Positions 1 to 6,001 of a stretch of 15,961 nt of DNA are shown here, piece by piece. The stretch is from the NCBI GenBank assembly GCA_902478455.1, contig CABSLJ010000042.1:1-15961 (forward strand), given 5' to 3'. Position 1 is the stretch's first letter; each line of letters begins with the position of its first letter. The notes beneath the pieces are model-generated. The model was not told the DNA's origin. It ran no database searches and worked only from the letters and a program-made list of their open reading frames with translations. The translations under genes and the position numbers were made by a program. Source of the stretch: an uncultured Oscillospiraceae bacterium (GTDB lineage: Bacteria > Bacillota > Clostridia > Oscillospirales > Acutalibacteraceae).

Positions 1-634
1 AAGCGGCAGCTGCGGCGCGCTTTCTCCCGACGGCGCGGAATTTCTCTATCTTTCACAGAATGCGGTTTACCGCTGCGGTCTTGATTTCCAGAATCCGGCG
101 CTGGTGCTCACCGGCGACCAGCTCGGTGAAAACGGTGAATTATTTGAGGCCGAATGGATCGGCGAAGGAGAACGCATTGCCTTTCGTTACTCAGAGCTTG
201 GCGGCGCGGGCGTCTGCGGCGCGGTCTGTCCCGACGGTTCCTGCCGCGTGACGCACGACGGCGCGGGCATTCTCTCCTTCTTCGGCCGGCGGTTCGCCGG
301 CGTGGAGGCGGACAACGACCCTTCCAGTCTGCGCGTCTTTTCCTGGGACGGCCGGCAGGAGGACTGCTATATCTTTGAGGACAACATTCTCTGCGCTCTG
401 GCGGAGCAGGAGGACATTCTCTTCGGCGTGACGCTCAATCCCCGGCAGACCACCCTCTACTTTCAGAAGATCGACCTGTGCGCCCGGCGGGCGGATACTC
501 TGCTGGCGCTCGACGCCACCCGCTACAGCGTAGGCAACAGGGCGGTCCTGTCCGCGGGAGGCAAAGCGGCGATTCAGCTCTTCCATCCGGATGAGGGCAA
601 CACGCAGCTGCTGATTTTGGATCTTGCGGACTAA
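1..634 (+). CDS. C-terminal part of a beta-propeller-like protein (5' truncated by window edge)
   Basis: An open frame runs from the first base (codons start at position 2) to a TAA at 632-634, giving about 210 residues with no start codon in view. The gene therefore begins outside the window. The translation shows repeated short units of the kind seen in WD40/TolB-like blades: SPDGAEFLYLSQNAVYRC near the start, then further segments alternating hydrophobic beta-strand-like stretches with charged loops, and a closing LLILDLAD. This is consistent with a beta-propeller or a YncE/TolB-like repeat protein, but no catalytic motif is visible and the family cannot be named. Several cysteines are scattered through it. 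It lies 66 bases before the SleB-like gene on the same strand, and no terminator is evident between them, so the two could be co-transcribed. The reading is coding-like because frame and composition are maintained throughout. The function is unknown. Confidence 0.7.
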   Translation, partial: SGSCGALSPDGAEFLYLSQNAVYRCGLDFQNPALVLTGDQLGENGELFEAEWIGEGERIAFRYSELGGAGVCGAVCPDGSCRVTHDGAGILSFFGRRFAGVEADNDPSSLRVFSWDGRQEDCYIFEDNILCALAEQEDILFGVTLNPRQTTLYFQKIDLCARRADTLLALDATRYSVGNRAVLSAGGKAAIQLFHPDEGNTQLLILDLAD

Positions 635-660
635 AAATTCGCGCATCTCGGGATAAATTT

Positions 661-698
661 CCTCCTGTGCGGGAATCCTCTTAACGTTAGGAGGGATT
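661..698 (+). promoter_or_regulatory. Ribosome binding site of the SleB-like gene inside possible SD-masking hairpins
   Basis: AGGAGGG at 689-695 sits 5 nt before the ATG at 701. The upstream CCTCCT at 661-666 is perfectly complementary to AGGAGG at 689-694. A second arm, AATCCTC at 674-680, can pair with GAGGGATT at 691-698 with one bulged G. The two pairings exclude each other, and both bury the Shine-Dalgarno sequence. The base pairing is visible in the sequence; any regulatory use is inference. Confidence 0.4.
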
Positions 699-700
699 CC

Positions 701-1390
701 ATGAAAACGGGAGTGAAGTATCTCTGGCGCGTGGGCGTCGTGTTGCTTTTAAATCTGCTGGTGATCGCCCTGGTGACCGGCAATCCGGGACAGAGCGTTG
801 AAACCCTGTCCCAATACGGCTCACGCGGCGAAGAGGTCCGGCAAATCCAGACCAAGCTCAAGGAACAGGGCCTCTATACGGGAGAAATTGACGGCATTTA
901 CGGATCGGGCACCAAAAACGCCGTAATCGCCTTTCAAAAAAGCAAGGGCCTGACTGCCGACGGCATCGTCGGTCCCAAGACCCTGAGCGCTCTGGGGCTT
1001 TCCGGCTCCTCTTCGGGCGGCGGAAATGGACAGTGGAGCAGCAGCGACATGGAGCTGCTCGCGCGAATGGTCTCAGCCGAGGCGCGGGGCGAGCCCTACA
1101 CGGGCCAGGTGGCGGTGGCGGCGGTGATCCTCAACCGGATTGAGCATCCGTCCTTCCCCAACACCCTGGCGGGCGTGCTCTACCAGCCGGGGGCTTTTTC
1201 CGCGCTGGACGACGGCCAGTTCAACCAGCCGGTGGCCGATTCGGCCCGGCGGGCGGCGCAGGACGCCATCAACGGATGGGACCCGTCCGGCGGCGCAATC
1301 TATTACTACAACCCGACCACTTCCACCAACAAGTGGATTCTCAGCCGGCCGATCATAACCACCATCGGGCAGCACCGCTTTTGCAGCTGA
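701..1390 (+). CDS. sleB: Spore cortex-lytic enzyme SleB-like: peptidoglycan-binding domain plus cell wall hydrolase domain
   Basis: This 229-residue protein has an N-terminal membrane or signal segment (about residues 8-27). A PG_binding_1 domain follows (about 37-98, with the typical GSRGEEVRQIQTKL and DGIYGSGTKNAVIAFQ pattern), then a Gly/Ser linker, then a Hydrolase_2 (SleB/CwlJ) domain (about 115-228). The hydrolase domain carries the family hallmarks: ARMVSAEARGEP with the expected catalytic Glu at residue 127, the GGAIYYYNP block, and a final IGQHRF. SleB proteins are lytic transglycosylases that act on spore cortex containing muramic-delta-lactam during germination. The gene implies the host forms spores. 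The start at 701 is supported by AGGAGGG 5 nt upstream. The usual SleB partner YpeB is not encoded next to it; the downstream neighbour is an unrelated zinc-ribbon membrane protein. The family call is firm. The exact role, sleB proper versus another SleB/CwlJ paralogue, is less certain. Confidence 0.9.
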   Translation: MKTGVKYLWRVGVVLLLNLLVIALVTGNPGQSVETLSQYGSRGEEVRQIQTKLKEQGLYTGEIDGIYGSGTKNAVIAFQKSKGLTADGIVGPKTLSALGLSGSSSGGGNGQWSSSDMELLARMVSAEARGEPYTGQVAVAAVILNRIEHPSFPNTLAGVLYQPGAFSALDDGQFNQPVADSARRAAQDAINGWDPSGGAIYYYNPTTSTNKWILSRPIITTIGQHRFCS

Positions 1391-1417
1391 GCCGCCCCGC
1401 GCGCGGCGGCGGAACCA

Positions 1418-1483
1418 GCCGGCAAATGCCGGAAACTCTATGCCGTCTCCACCGGCAAGCTGCCGTTCCCGGCGTTTGCCGGC
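1418..1483 (+). repeat. 15-bp inverted repeat in the 3' region after the SleB-like gene
   Basis: GCCGGCAAATGCCGG at 1418-1432 and CCGGCGTTTGCCGGC at 1469-1483 pair with one mismatch, and the stem continues inward with AAC/GTT after a single mismatch. A second small stem, TGCCG/CGGCA (1441-1445 with 1453-1457), fits inside the loop. It has no U-tract, so it is a stable 3'-UTR hairpin, not the terminator itself, which lies 34 bases further on. Confidence 0.5.
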
Positions 1484-1516
1484 CGCAGGACGGTCTTTTC
1501 CCCATCCATCCAACTG

Positions 1517-1552
1517 AAACGGACTTTCGCACAGTGCGGAGGTCCGTTTTTT
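1517..1552 (+). terminator. Rho-independent terminator after the SleB-like gene
   Basis: AACGGAC (1518-1524) pairs with GTCCGTT (1542-1548), and an inner stem CGCAC/GTGCG lies between them. A run of T follows to 1552. It lies 127 bases after the stop codon and before the promoter of the next gene. Confidence 0.8.
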
Positions 1553-1587
1553 GTGCGTTTCCGCCCCGCAAAATCGCTCGGAAGAGC

Positions 1588-1616
1588 TTGTATTTTGTCC
1601 GGTGAGACGTTACAAT
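1588..1616 (+). promoter_or_regulatory. Candidate sigma-A promoter of the zinc-ribbon membrane protein gene
   Basis: TTGTAT at 1588-1593 and TACAAT at 1611-1616 are separated by exactly 17 bases. The -10 matches the consensus in 5 of 6 positions and the -35 in 3 of 6. Transcription would start near 1623, giving a short 5' leader that contains the AAGGAG site at 1643-1648. Confidence 0.55.
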
Positions 1617-1656
1617 AAAAATACAAACGAATCCATCATACGAAGGAGAGCTGAAC

Positions 1657-2919
1657 ATGTATCCAAACGATATGGGAATCCCCCCGGCGGCCGCCAATCC
1701 TTACGAGCAGAACCTGCAAGCGGTCAAGCAATTTCTCCGTCGTCCGCTGACCCTGGTGATCTGCCTGCTGTTTACGGTCACCTCCATTTGGAGCATTGTA
1801 ACCCAGATTCTTTCCCTGATTGAAACCAAACAGGAAATGGGCTTCTGGGGAGGCCCCATCATCGATGAGGCGACCTATTCCTCCATGCTCAGCGGCACGA
1901 TCATCAGCGCCGTCGTTCTTGTGCTTTTGATGCTCGGCTTCTGGCTGACCTATTTGAAATCACGCAGCGACAATCCCTTCGTCACACCCAACGGCGGGCT
2001 GGGCATCCTGTTTGCCCTCGCCATCGTCATGATCGTTCTGGCGGCGCTCGTCTCTGTCGGTCTTTTGATCGCCTTCGCCTTTGCGGGGGCGGCGTCTGCA
2101 GACATAGGCGGATTCTTTGACGACGCGTTCGGCTACAACTATTATTATACGGCCAATGTGACTTTGGGCATGATTTTCCTGCTGCTTGCCCTGCTGGTCG
2201 TCTTCCTGCTGTGCTTCGCCATCGGCTGGCTCCGCCTGGTCAATTCGCTGAAATCCGCCCGCAGCAAGCTGTTCCTTTCCACCGGAGGCACACTGCTGTT
2301 CGGCGTGACGTGCATTATTGTGGTGGTATTTGCCATCCTTGGCTTGATCGGAGAGATCAGCGCCGCTTCGCAATACGGGCAGCAACTGGATATCATGGCG
2401 CTGATTCCGGTTATCCTCGGCTGTATTGAGCTGATCCTTTTGGCTGTGTTTTCTTTCTCCTACCGCTCCTATGCCGGCGAGGTCAATCGCAATCTCACGC
2501 CGGCTTATCCTGCGGCCCCGGCCTATCCCACAGCGCCTGTGTACGCTCAGCCCAATATGTACGCCAATCCCGGCTATTATCCGCCTTCCGGGCCGCAGAA
2601 CGGTTATGCGCCGTACACCGCGCCCCAGAACAACTATGCGGCTCCCGTGACCACAGCCGCTCCCCCTGCGGAAACCTATGATAAGCCGCAGGCCGCTTCC
2701 GGTACATACGCCGCTTACAGCCAGCCGGAGCCGCCCGCGCCTGCTCCCGCCCCTGTGCCGGAGGAGCCTGCCGTGCCTGAGCAGCCGGCGCCCGAACCGG
2801 AGATTCCCGCGGAGGAACCGGAGGCCGCTCCTGCCGAACAGTGCAGCTACTGCGGCAAGGAGGTCCGTGCGGAAGACCAGTTCTGCCCCTACTGCGGCAA
2901 TCGGATTTACCGGTTCTAA
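1657..2919 (+). CDS. Multi-pass membrane protein with Pro/Ala/Tyr-rich tail and C-terminal zinc ribbon, function unknown
   Basis: This is a 420-residue protein with a short soluble N-terminus and about six hydrophobic segments, near residues 30-54, 80-100, 113-147, 170-193, 208-233 and 246-267. From about 280 to 395 it becomes a low-complexity stretch rich in Pro, Ala, Tyr and Glu, with PAYP/PTAP-like repeats and then PAPE/EEP runs. The last 25 residues form a zinc ribbon with two CxxC knuckles, CSYC (C396, C399) and CPYC (C410, C413). Such zinc-ribbon tails are common on otherwise unrelated Gram-positive membrane proteins and presumably fold in the cytoplasm. The start is supported by AAGGAG 8 nt upstream and by a good promoter. 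The gene is flanked by terminators on both sides and appears monocistronic. I do not recognise a named family, and no enzyme motif is visible. The coding call is very secure. Confidence 0.9.
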   Translation: MYPNDMGIPPAAANPYEQNLQAVKQFLRRPLTLVICLLFTVTSIWSIVTQILSLIETKQEMGFWGGPIIDEATYSSMLSGTIISAVVLVLLMLGFWLTYLKSRSDNPFVTPNGGLGILFALAIVMIVLAALVSVGLLIAFAFAGAASADIGGFFDDAFGYNYYYTANVTLGMIFLLLALLVVFLLCFAIGWLRLVNSLKSARSKLFLSTGGTLLFGVTCIIVVVFAILGLIGEISAASQYGQQLDIMALIPVILGCIELILLAVFSFSYRSYAGEVNRNLTPAYPAAPAYPTAPVYAQPNMYANPGYYPPSGPQNGYAPYTAPQNNYAAPVTTAAPPAETYDKPQAASGTYAAYSQPEPPAPAPAPVPEEPAVPEQPAPEPEIPAEEPEAAPAEQCSYCGKEVRAEDQFCPYCGNRIYRF

Positions 2920-2933
2920 TGCCGAAATCTTTC

Positions 2934-2977
2934 AGAGGCCGGACAAAGCTATGCTTTGTCCGGCCTCTTTACTTTTT
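2934..2977 (+). terminator. Strong rho-independent terminator after the zinc-ribbon membrane protein gene
   Basis: AGAGGCCGGACAAAGC (2934-2949) pairs perfectly over 16 bp with its complement at 2953-2968 around a TAT loop. It is followed by TTAC and a run of six T. It sits between convergent genes. Confidence 0.93.
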
Positions 2978-3040
2978 TACTGATACAAAACAGGACGGAA
3001 GATTTCGGCTGCCGCAGTACTCTTTTGAAAGCGGTTTCTA

Positions 3041-3078
3041 TCAAAAGGCGGGCCCGGAACAAATCCGGACCCGCTTTC
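3041..3078 (-). terminator. Rho-independent terminator of the superoxide dismutase gene
   Basis: On the minus strand, AAGCGGGTCCGGA pairs with TCCGGGCCCGCCTT around a short loop with one G-T wobble, followed by TTTTGAT. In plus coordinates the arms are about 3045-3058 and 3064-3076. It begins only 4 bases beyond the stop codon at 3082-3084. Confidence 0.85.
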
Positions 3079-3081
3079 TTG

Positions 3082-3591
3082 TCATTTTACCCGCTCAATC
3101 ACGCCGCAGGCGATTCTGACGCCCGAATTACCCGAGGGCTGGGTGCGAAAATCGTCCGGATTGCGGTGGATCATCGCCGTCCGGCCAACGACGTCGGCCG
3201 GTTTGAAGCGGTTTGTGTAGACCGCCATGAAGGCGTCTCCATTGTTTGAGAAGAAGGCGGGCAGGTCGCCCGCGTGCTGAGGGTGGTATTCATTGGTAGG
3301 GTTAAAGTGCGCTCCGGCGCTCTCAAAGGCGTTTTCGCCCATTTGCACCCCGCAGGTGCCTCCCTCATGAATGTGGAATCCAAAAGGGCCGATGGGCGGC
3401 TTATCCAGAAAGGCGGGGACATGCTCGGGCAGGCCGCGCACGTCGACAACCACCATGGTCCCCTCCCTGGCGGGATAAAACTGAACCAGGCCGCTGATGT
3501 CGGGCGCGAGGGCGCTCCCCTTGAATACGGCCTGGGCGAAGGGCTTTTTGCGGATGATTTCTTCCAGCTGTTTGGTGATGGCTTTTTCCAT
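3082..3591 (-). CDS. Cu/Zn superoxide dismutase family protein, cytoplasmic
   Basis: This 169-residue protein has the complete Cu/Zn-SOD signature. GFHIHEGGTC supplies H73, H75 and C80. AGAHFNP supplies the bridging H95, followed by H103, H106 and D109 (HPQHAGDLP) as zinc ligands. H142 is the last copper ligand. GVRIACGVI provides the guiding Arg (R159) and the second Cys of the conserved disulfide (C162). Residue roles are assigned by pattern to bovine SOD1. The enzyme would dismutate superoxide to oxygen and hydrogen peroxide. There is no signal peptide or lipobox: the N-terminus is a charged amphipathic helix, so the protein is expected to be cytoplasmic, unlike most bacterial SodC. The start is supported by AGGAGG about 10 nt upstream. 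It lies 78 bases after the DUF3267 gene on the same strand and may be co-transcribed with it. It is a likely oxygen-defence gene in an anaerobe. Confidence 0.92.
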   Translation of the reverse strand: MEKAITKQLEEIIRKKPFAQAVFKGSALAPDISGLVQFYPAREGTMVVVDVRGLPEHVPAFLDKPPIGPFGFHIHEGGTCGVQMGENAFESAGAHFNPTNEYHPQHAGDLPAFFSNNGDAFMAVYTNRFKPADVVGRTAMIHRNPDDFRTQPSGNSGVRIACGVIERVK

Positions 3592-3669
3592 CGGAATCGA
3601 ACCTCCTGCTTTTTTCCCATACTATGCGCGCGCGGGAAGCGCAGTGCGGGAAAACGGCAGAGGGCTTTT

Positions 3670-4251
3670 TTAGTCCTGCCTCGTGTAGAAGCGCATGCTC
3701 ATGCCGTCGTCGTTGATGAGCAGGTCGTTCGGAAGGCGGATCATCCAGTAAAAGACATACAGGTCGCCTGCCGAGCCGCTGAGGTTCAGCACTTCGATCA
3801 AATAGACGATCCAAAACCAGGACCCCTGCAAAAAGAAGAGGGGCAAAAGCAGCGCAAGGCCGAGCAGTACGATAGGAGACAGACCGATGACGAGATAGGA
3901 GCGGCGGTCGAAATACCAGTTCGGCATCCCCGCAAAGGCATAAAGGAAGTGAAACCCGAAGCGGACCCTGTCTTTGGAGTAAAGATGAAAAAACAGGCCG
4001 TGCACCAGCTCATGCAGCAGGACATAGGCGGCCGACAGAACAACCAGCAGGAGCGCCGGCGCGGCGTATTCCCAGACGGTGTCCGCGCCGGCGGGAAAAA
4101 GCTCGAGCGGGCAAAACAGCGCCATCAGGGAGATCAGGGCGGCGCAGAGACTCACCGACACGGCGTTGAGCCGCAGGGAAAGCCTTTTGTCCTGCTGGAG
4201 ATCGATTGTTTTGACCAGCCGGTGGGAAGCCGGCAGGGCAGGAAAATTCAT
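3670..4251 (-). CDS. DUF3267 family putative membrane zinc metalloprotease
   Basis: This 193-residue membrane protein has hydrophobic segments near 29-52, 63-89 and 118-156. A zincin motif, HELVHG (H80, E81, H84), lies at the end of the second segment. A later SAGDLYVFYWM block places D163 where a third metal ligand would be expected. This arrangement, an intramembrane HExxH with a downstream GD motif, matches DUF3267, a family thought to be related to site-2-protease-like zincins. No substrate is known. The start is supported by GGGAGGG about 10 nt upstream. The gene lies between ychF and the superoxide dismutase gene on the same strand, and a terminator-like hairpin sits just 23 bases before its start codon. 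The family assignment is from motif and topology. Protease activity is inference. Confidence 0.8.
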   Translation of the reverse strand: MNFPALPASHRLVKTIDLQQDKRLSLRLNAVSVSLCAALISLMALFCPLELFPAGADTVWEYAAPALLLVVLSAAYVLLHELVHGLFFHLYSKDRVRFGFHFLYAFAGMPNWYFDRRSYLVIGLSPIVLLGLALLLPLFFLQGSWFWIVYLIEVLNLSGSAGDLYVFYWMIRLPNDLLINDDGMSMRFYTRQD

Positions 4252-4274
4252 GACCGCTGCTCCCTCCCAGGCGT

Positions 4275-4303
4275 AAAAAAGCGGCGAGGGAAAAACACCG
4301 CTT
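4275..4303 (-). terminator. Possible terminator or attenuator between ychF and the DUF3267 gene
   Basis: On the minus strand, AAGCGG (4303-4298) and CCGCTT (4284-4279) form a 6-bp stem with a 13-nt loop, followed by a run of six T. The stem is short, so confidence is moderate. It ends 23 bases before the downstream ATG. The CCCTC in its loop could pair with the downstream GGGAGGG ribosome binding site. Confidence 0.45.
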
Positions 4304-4345
4304 ACCGAACGCGGAAAACGAGCCTTTTTCCCGGCTTGTCCGGAT

Positions 4346-4391
4346 GAGGCGGCTGTGACGCCTCGCTCAGGGCGGAGCCGAAAGGCCCGCC
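4346..4391 (-). other. Two GC-rich hairpins just downstream of ychF
   Basis: GAGGCG/CGCCTC (4346-4351 with 4359-4364) is a perfect 6-bp stem. GGGCGG...CCGCCC around a GAAA-like loop (about 4370-4391) forms the second. Neither has a U-tract. They may protect the 3' end of the ychF mRNA or be part of the leader of the next gene. Confidence 0.4.
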
Positions 4392-4401
4392 CTGCCGATA
4401 A

Positions 4402-5496
4402 TCAGACGTTGAAGCGGAAGAGGACGACGTCGCCGTCCTGCATAACGTACTCCTTACCCTCCGAACGCACGAGGCCCTTCTCCTTGGCCGCGGCGATGGA
4501 GCCGCAGGCGATGAGGTCCTCATAGGGGACCACCTCGGCGCGGATGAAGCCGCGCTCAAAGTCGCTGTGAATTTTGCCCGCGGCCTGCGGGGCGCGGGTT
4601 CCCTTTGTGATGGTCCAGGCGCGCACCTCCGGCTGACCGGCCGTGAGGTAGGAAATCAGCCCCAAAAGGCTGTAGCAGGCGCGGATGAGACGGTCGAGTC
4701 CCGATTCGTGCAGGCCCATGTCGGCAAGGAACATCTCCTTTTCCTCCGGGTCCATCCCGGCGATCTGCGCCTCAATTTCGGCGCAGATGGGCAGCACGCC
4801 CGCGTGCTCGCTTTCGGCGATTTCGGATACCGTGTGGAAACAGGGGTTGTGCTCCACGCCGCCGGAGAAATCGTCCTCGCTCATGTTGGCGGCGTAGATG
4901 ACCGGCTTATTGGTAAGAAGCGCCACGGTGGCAAGCAGGGCGGCCTCCTCCTCGGTGCATTCGACCGCGCGGGCGGGCTTTCCGTCCTCCAGCGCGGCCT
5001 TGACCCGGGCGAAGAAATCATATTCGGCCTGGTATTTTTTGTCCGCCTTGATCATCTTCTGGGTTTTGTCCAACCGGCGCTCCAGCACTTCGAGGTCGGA
5101 GAGAATCAGCTCCAGATTGATGGTCTCGATGTCCCGTCGGGGGTCGATGCTGCCCTCGACGTGGATGATGTCGTCGTTTTCAAAGCAGCGGACGACGTGG
5201 ACGATGGCGTCCACCTCTCGGATGTTGGAAAGAAACTTGTTGCCCAGGCCTTCACCCTTGGACGCGCCGCGCACCAGCCCGGCAATGTCCACAAACTCGA
5301 TGGTCGCGGGCGTCACCTTCACGGGGTGATAGAGCTCGGCGAGGCGGTCTAACCGCTCGTCGGGCACCGACACCACGCCCACGTTGGGCTCAATGGTGCA
5401 GAAGGGATAGTTTGCCGACTGCGCGCCCGCGTCGGTGATGGCGTTAAACAGGGTGCTTTTGCCCACGTTGGGCAGCCCGACGATTCCTAATTTCAT
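4402..5496 (-). CDS. ychF: Redox-regulated ribosome-binding ATPase YchF
   Basis: This 364-residue protein matches the YchF/OLA1 family over its full usual length. The P-loop is GLPNVGKST (7-15). The switch-like DIAGL lies at 70-74. The G4 position reads NMSED (204-208) instead of the GTPase NKxD, the hallmark that makes YchF prefer ATP. A coiled-coil-rich insert spans about 125-180. The C-terminal TGS domain (about 281-363) includes GTRAPQAAGKIHSDFERGF and ends in FRFNV. Cys33 in PFCTIEPN corresponds to the E. coli Cys35 implicated in oxidative inactivation. YchF binds ribosomes and is a conserved negative regulator of oxidative-stress responses; here it sits two genes upstream of a superoxide dismutase, which fits but may be coincidental. 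The start is supported by AAGGAG 11 nt upstream. A promoter lies about 320 bases upstream, implying a long leader. Confidence 0.97.
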   Translation of the reverse strand: MKLGIVGLPNVGKSTLFNAITDAGAQSANYPFCTIEPNVGVVSVPDERLDRLAELYHPVKVTPATIEFVDIAGLVRGASKGEGLGNKFLSNIREVDAIVHVVRCFENDDIIHVEGSIDPRRDIETINLELILSDLEVLERRLDKTQKMIKADKKYQAEYDFFARVKAALEDGKPARAVECTEEEAALLATVALLTNKPVIYAANMSEDDFSGGVEHNPCFHTVSEIAESEHAGVLPICAEIEAQIAGMDPEEKEMFLADMGLHESGLDRLIRACYSLLGLISYLTAGQPEVRAWTITKGTRAPQAAGKIHSDFERGFIRAEVVPYEDLIACGSIAAAKEKGLVRSEGKEYVMQDGDVVLFRFNV

Positions 5497-5617
5497 ATGT
5501 TTTCTGCATCTCCTTATGTTTTAGGGCTTACCGGCGGCGAGGGCGGCGGGGCTCTGCCGGGCTCCGATATCTCCCGCGTTGTGATTCTCCGCCGTTTCTG
5601 ACATGGCCCGGAGAAAA

Positions 5618-5818
5618 TTTTACCTGCGGCGCGGTGCTCCAGAGCACCCATACTGCGGACGGGCTAAGATGTATCTTACACCATTCAGGGGGTGTTTCGC
5701 AACACATCCTCCTCCGGCACCGCCGGGAAGGCCGCCTGCTTCACCGCAGGTGCTGTGCAGCCCGGCTGTCCTGCCTGGCAAAGCTCCTTTCCGCCGCAGG
5801 AAAGGGGGCCTGTGCAAT
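5618..5818 (-). ncRNA. Candidate structured leader RNA or small RNA upstream of ychF, class unknown
   Basis: Downstream of a good minus-strand promoter, the transcript can fold into a compact multibranched structure. A 9-bp perfect long-range helix closes it: CCTGCGGCG (5800-5792) with CGCCGCAGG (5631-5623), extended by three A-T pairs after a bulge. Inside are: GGTGCTC/GAGCACC (5633-5639 with 5642-5648); AAGAT/ATCTT (5666-5677); GTGTT-GCGA-AACAC with a GNRA loop (5705-5692); CCGGC/GCCGG (5714-5726); CCTGC/GCAGG (5735-5750); and CGGGC/GCCCG (5660-5664 with 5760-5764). A competing 7-bp hairpin, CCTTTCC/GGAAAGG (5786-5805), shares bases with the closing helix, so the RNA could switch folds. No clear terminator separates it from ychF. 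It does not match SRP RNA, RNase P RNA, tmRNA or a riboswitch class that I recognise. The stems are seen directly; RNA function is inference. Confidence 0.45.
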
Positions 5819-5824
5819 AAGGAT

Positions 5825-5853
5825 ATTGTATCATGGCGTCTTCGGTTTCTCAA
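5825..5853 (-). promoter_or_regulatory. Sigma-A promoter driving ychF and its leader
   Basis: On the minus strand, TTGAGA (5853-5848) and TACAAT (5830-5825) are separated by exactly 17 bases. The match is 4 of 6 and 5 of 6. Transcription would start near 5818, leaving about 320 nt before the ychF start codon. Confidence 0.65.
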
Positions 5854-5922
5854 TAGAGAAGCCTGCTCGGGCCGAGAGATTTTTTGCAGTCTGGCTTCCA
5901 CCCTTTAGAGAGGGCGAGGCAC

Positions 5923-5958
5923 AAAAGGAGCGGTCCCGGCGTGTGCCGGAACCGCTCC
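5923..5958 (-). terminator. Rho-independent terminator of the giant phosphoesterase gene
   Basis: On the minus strand, GGAGCGGTTCCGGC pairs with GCCGGGACCGCTCC (14 bp, one G-T wobble) around an ACAC loop, then TTTTGTG. It lies about 45 bases after the stop codon. Confidence 0.9.
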
Positions 5959-6001
5959 CATCCGGGGAATGCATGCGTTTGTTCGCGGGAAGATGATCGG
6001 G

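Larger units (their letters stand above)
5497..6001. other. Gene-free stretch between ychF and the giant phosphoesterase gene
   Basis: From right to left this 505-base stretch holds the terminator of the giant gene (5923-5958), a short segment at about 5885-5920 with GGCTTCCACCC and TTTAGAGAGGGCGAGG, the ychF promoter (5825-5853), the candidate structured RNA (5618-5818), and a GC-rich remainder with the ychF ribosome binding site at 5508-5513. The 5885-5920 segment resembles the CCTCCCCTTTAGAGGGGAGG-like dispersed repeats common in gut Oscillospirales; that likeness is from memory and unchecked. No credible protein-coding gene was found. Confidence 0.6.

Noticed and set aside
3274..4347. A 357-residue plus-strand open frame over the superoxide dismutase and DUF3267 genes
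   Set aside because: It spans two well-supported minus-strand genes with catalytic motifs, and its own translation has no recognisable domain.
5631..5650. T-box-like string (GGGTG...CACCGCG) in the ychF leader
   Set aside because: The T-box core AGGGTGGNACCGCG is interrupted by an 8-base hairpin insert, no specifier loop features were found, and ychF is not an aminoacyl-tRNA synthetase or amino acid gene.
5603..5996. Short open frames (about 93-120 codons) between ychF and the giant gene
   Set aside because: They overlap each other on both strands, lack ribosome binding sites and have Arg/Pro/Cys-rich translations without any domain. The hairpins there suggest RNA instead.
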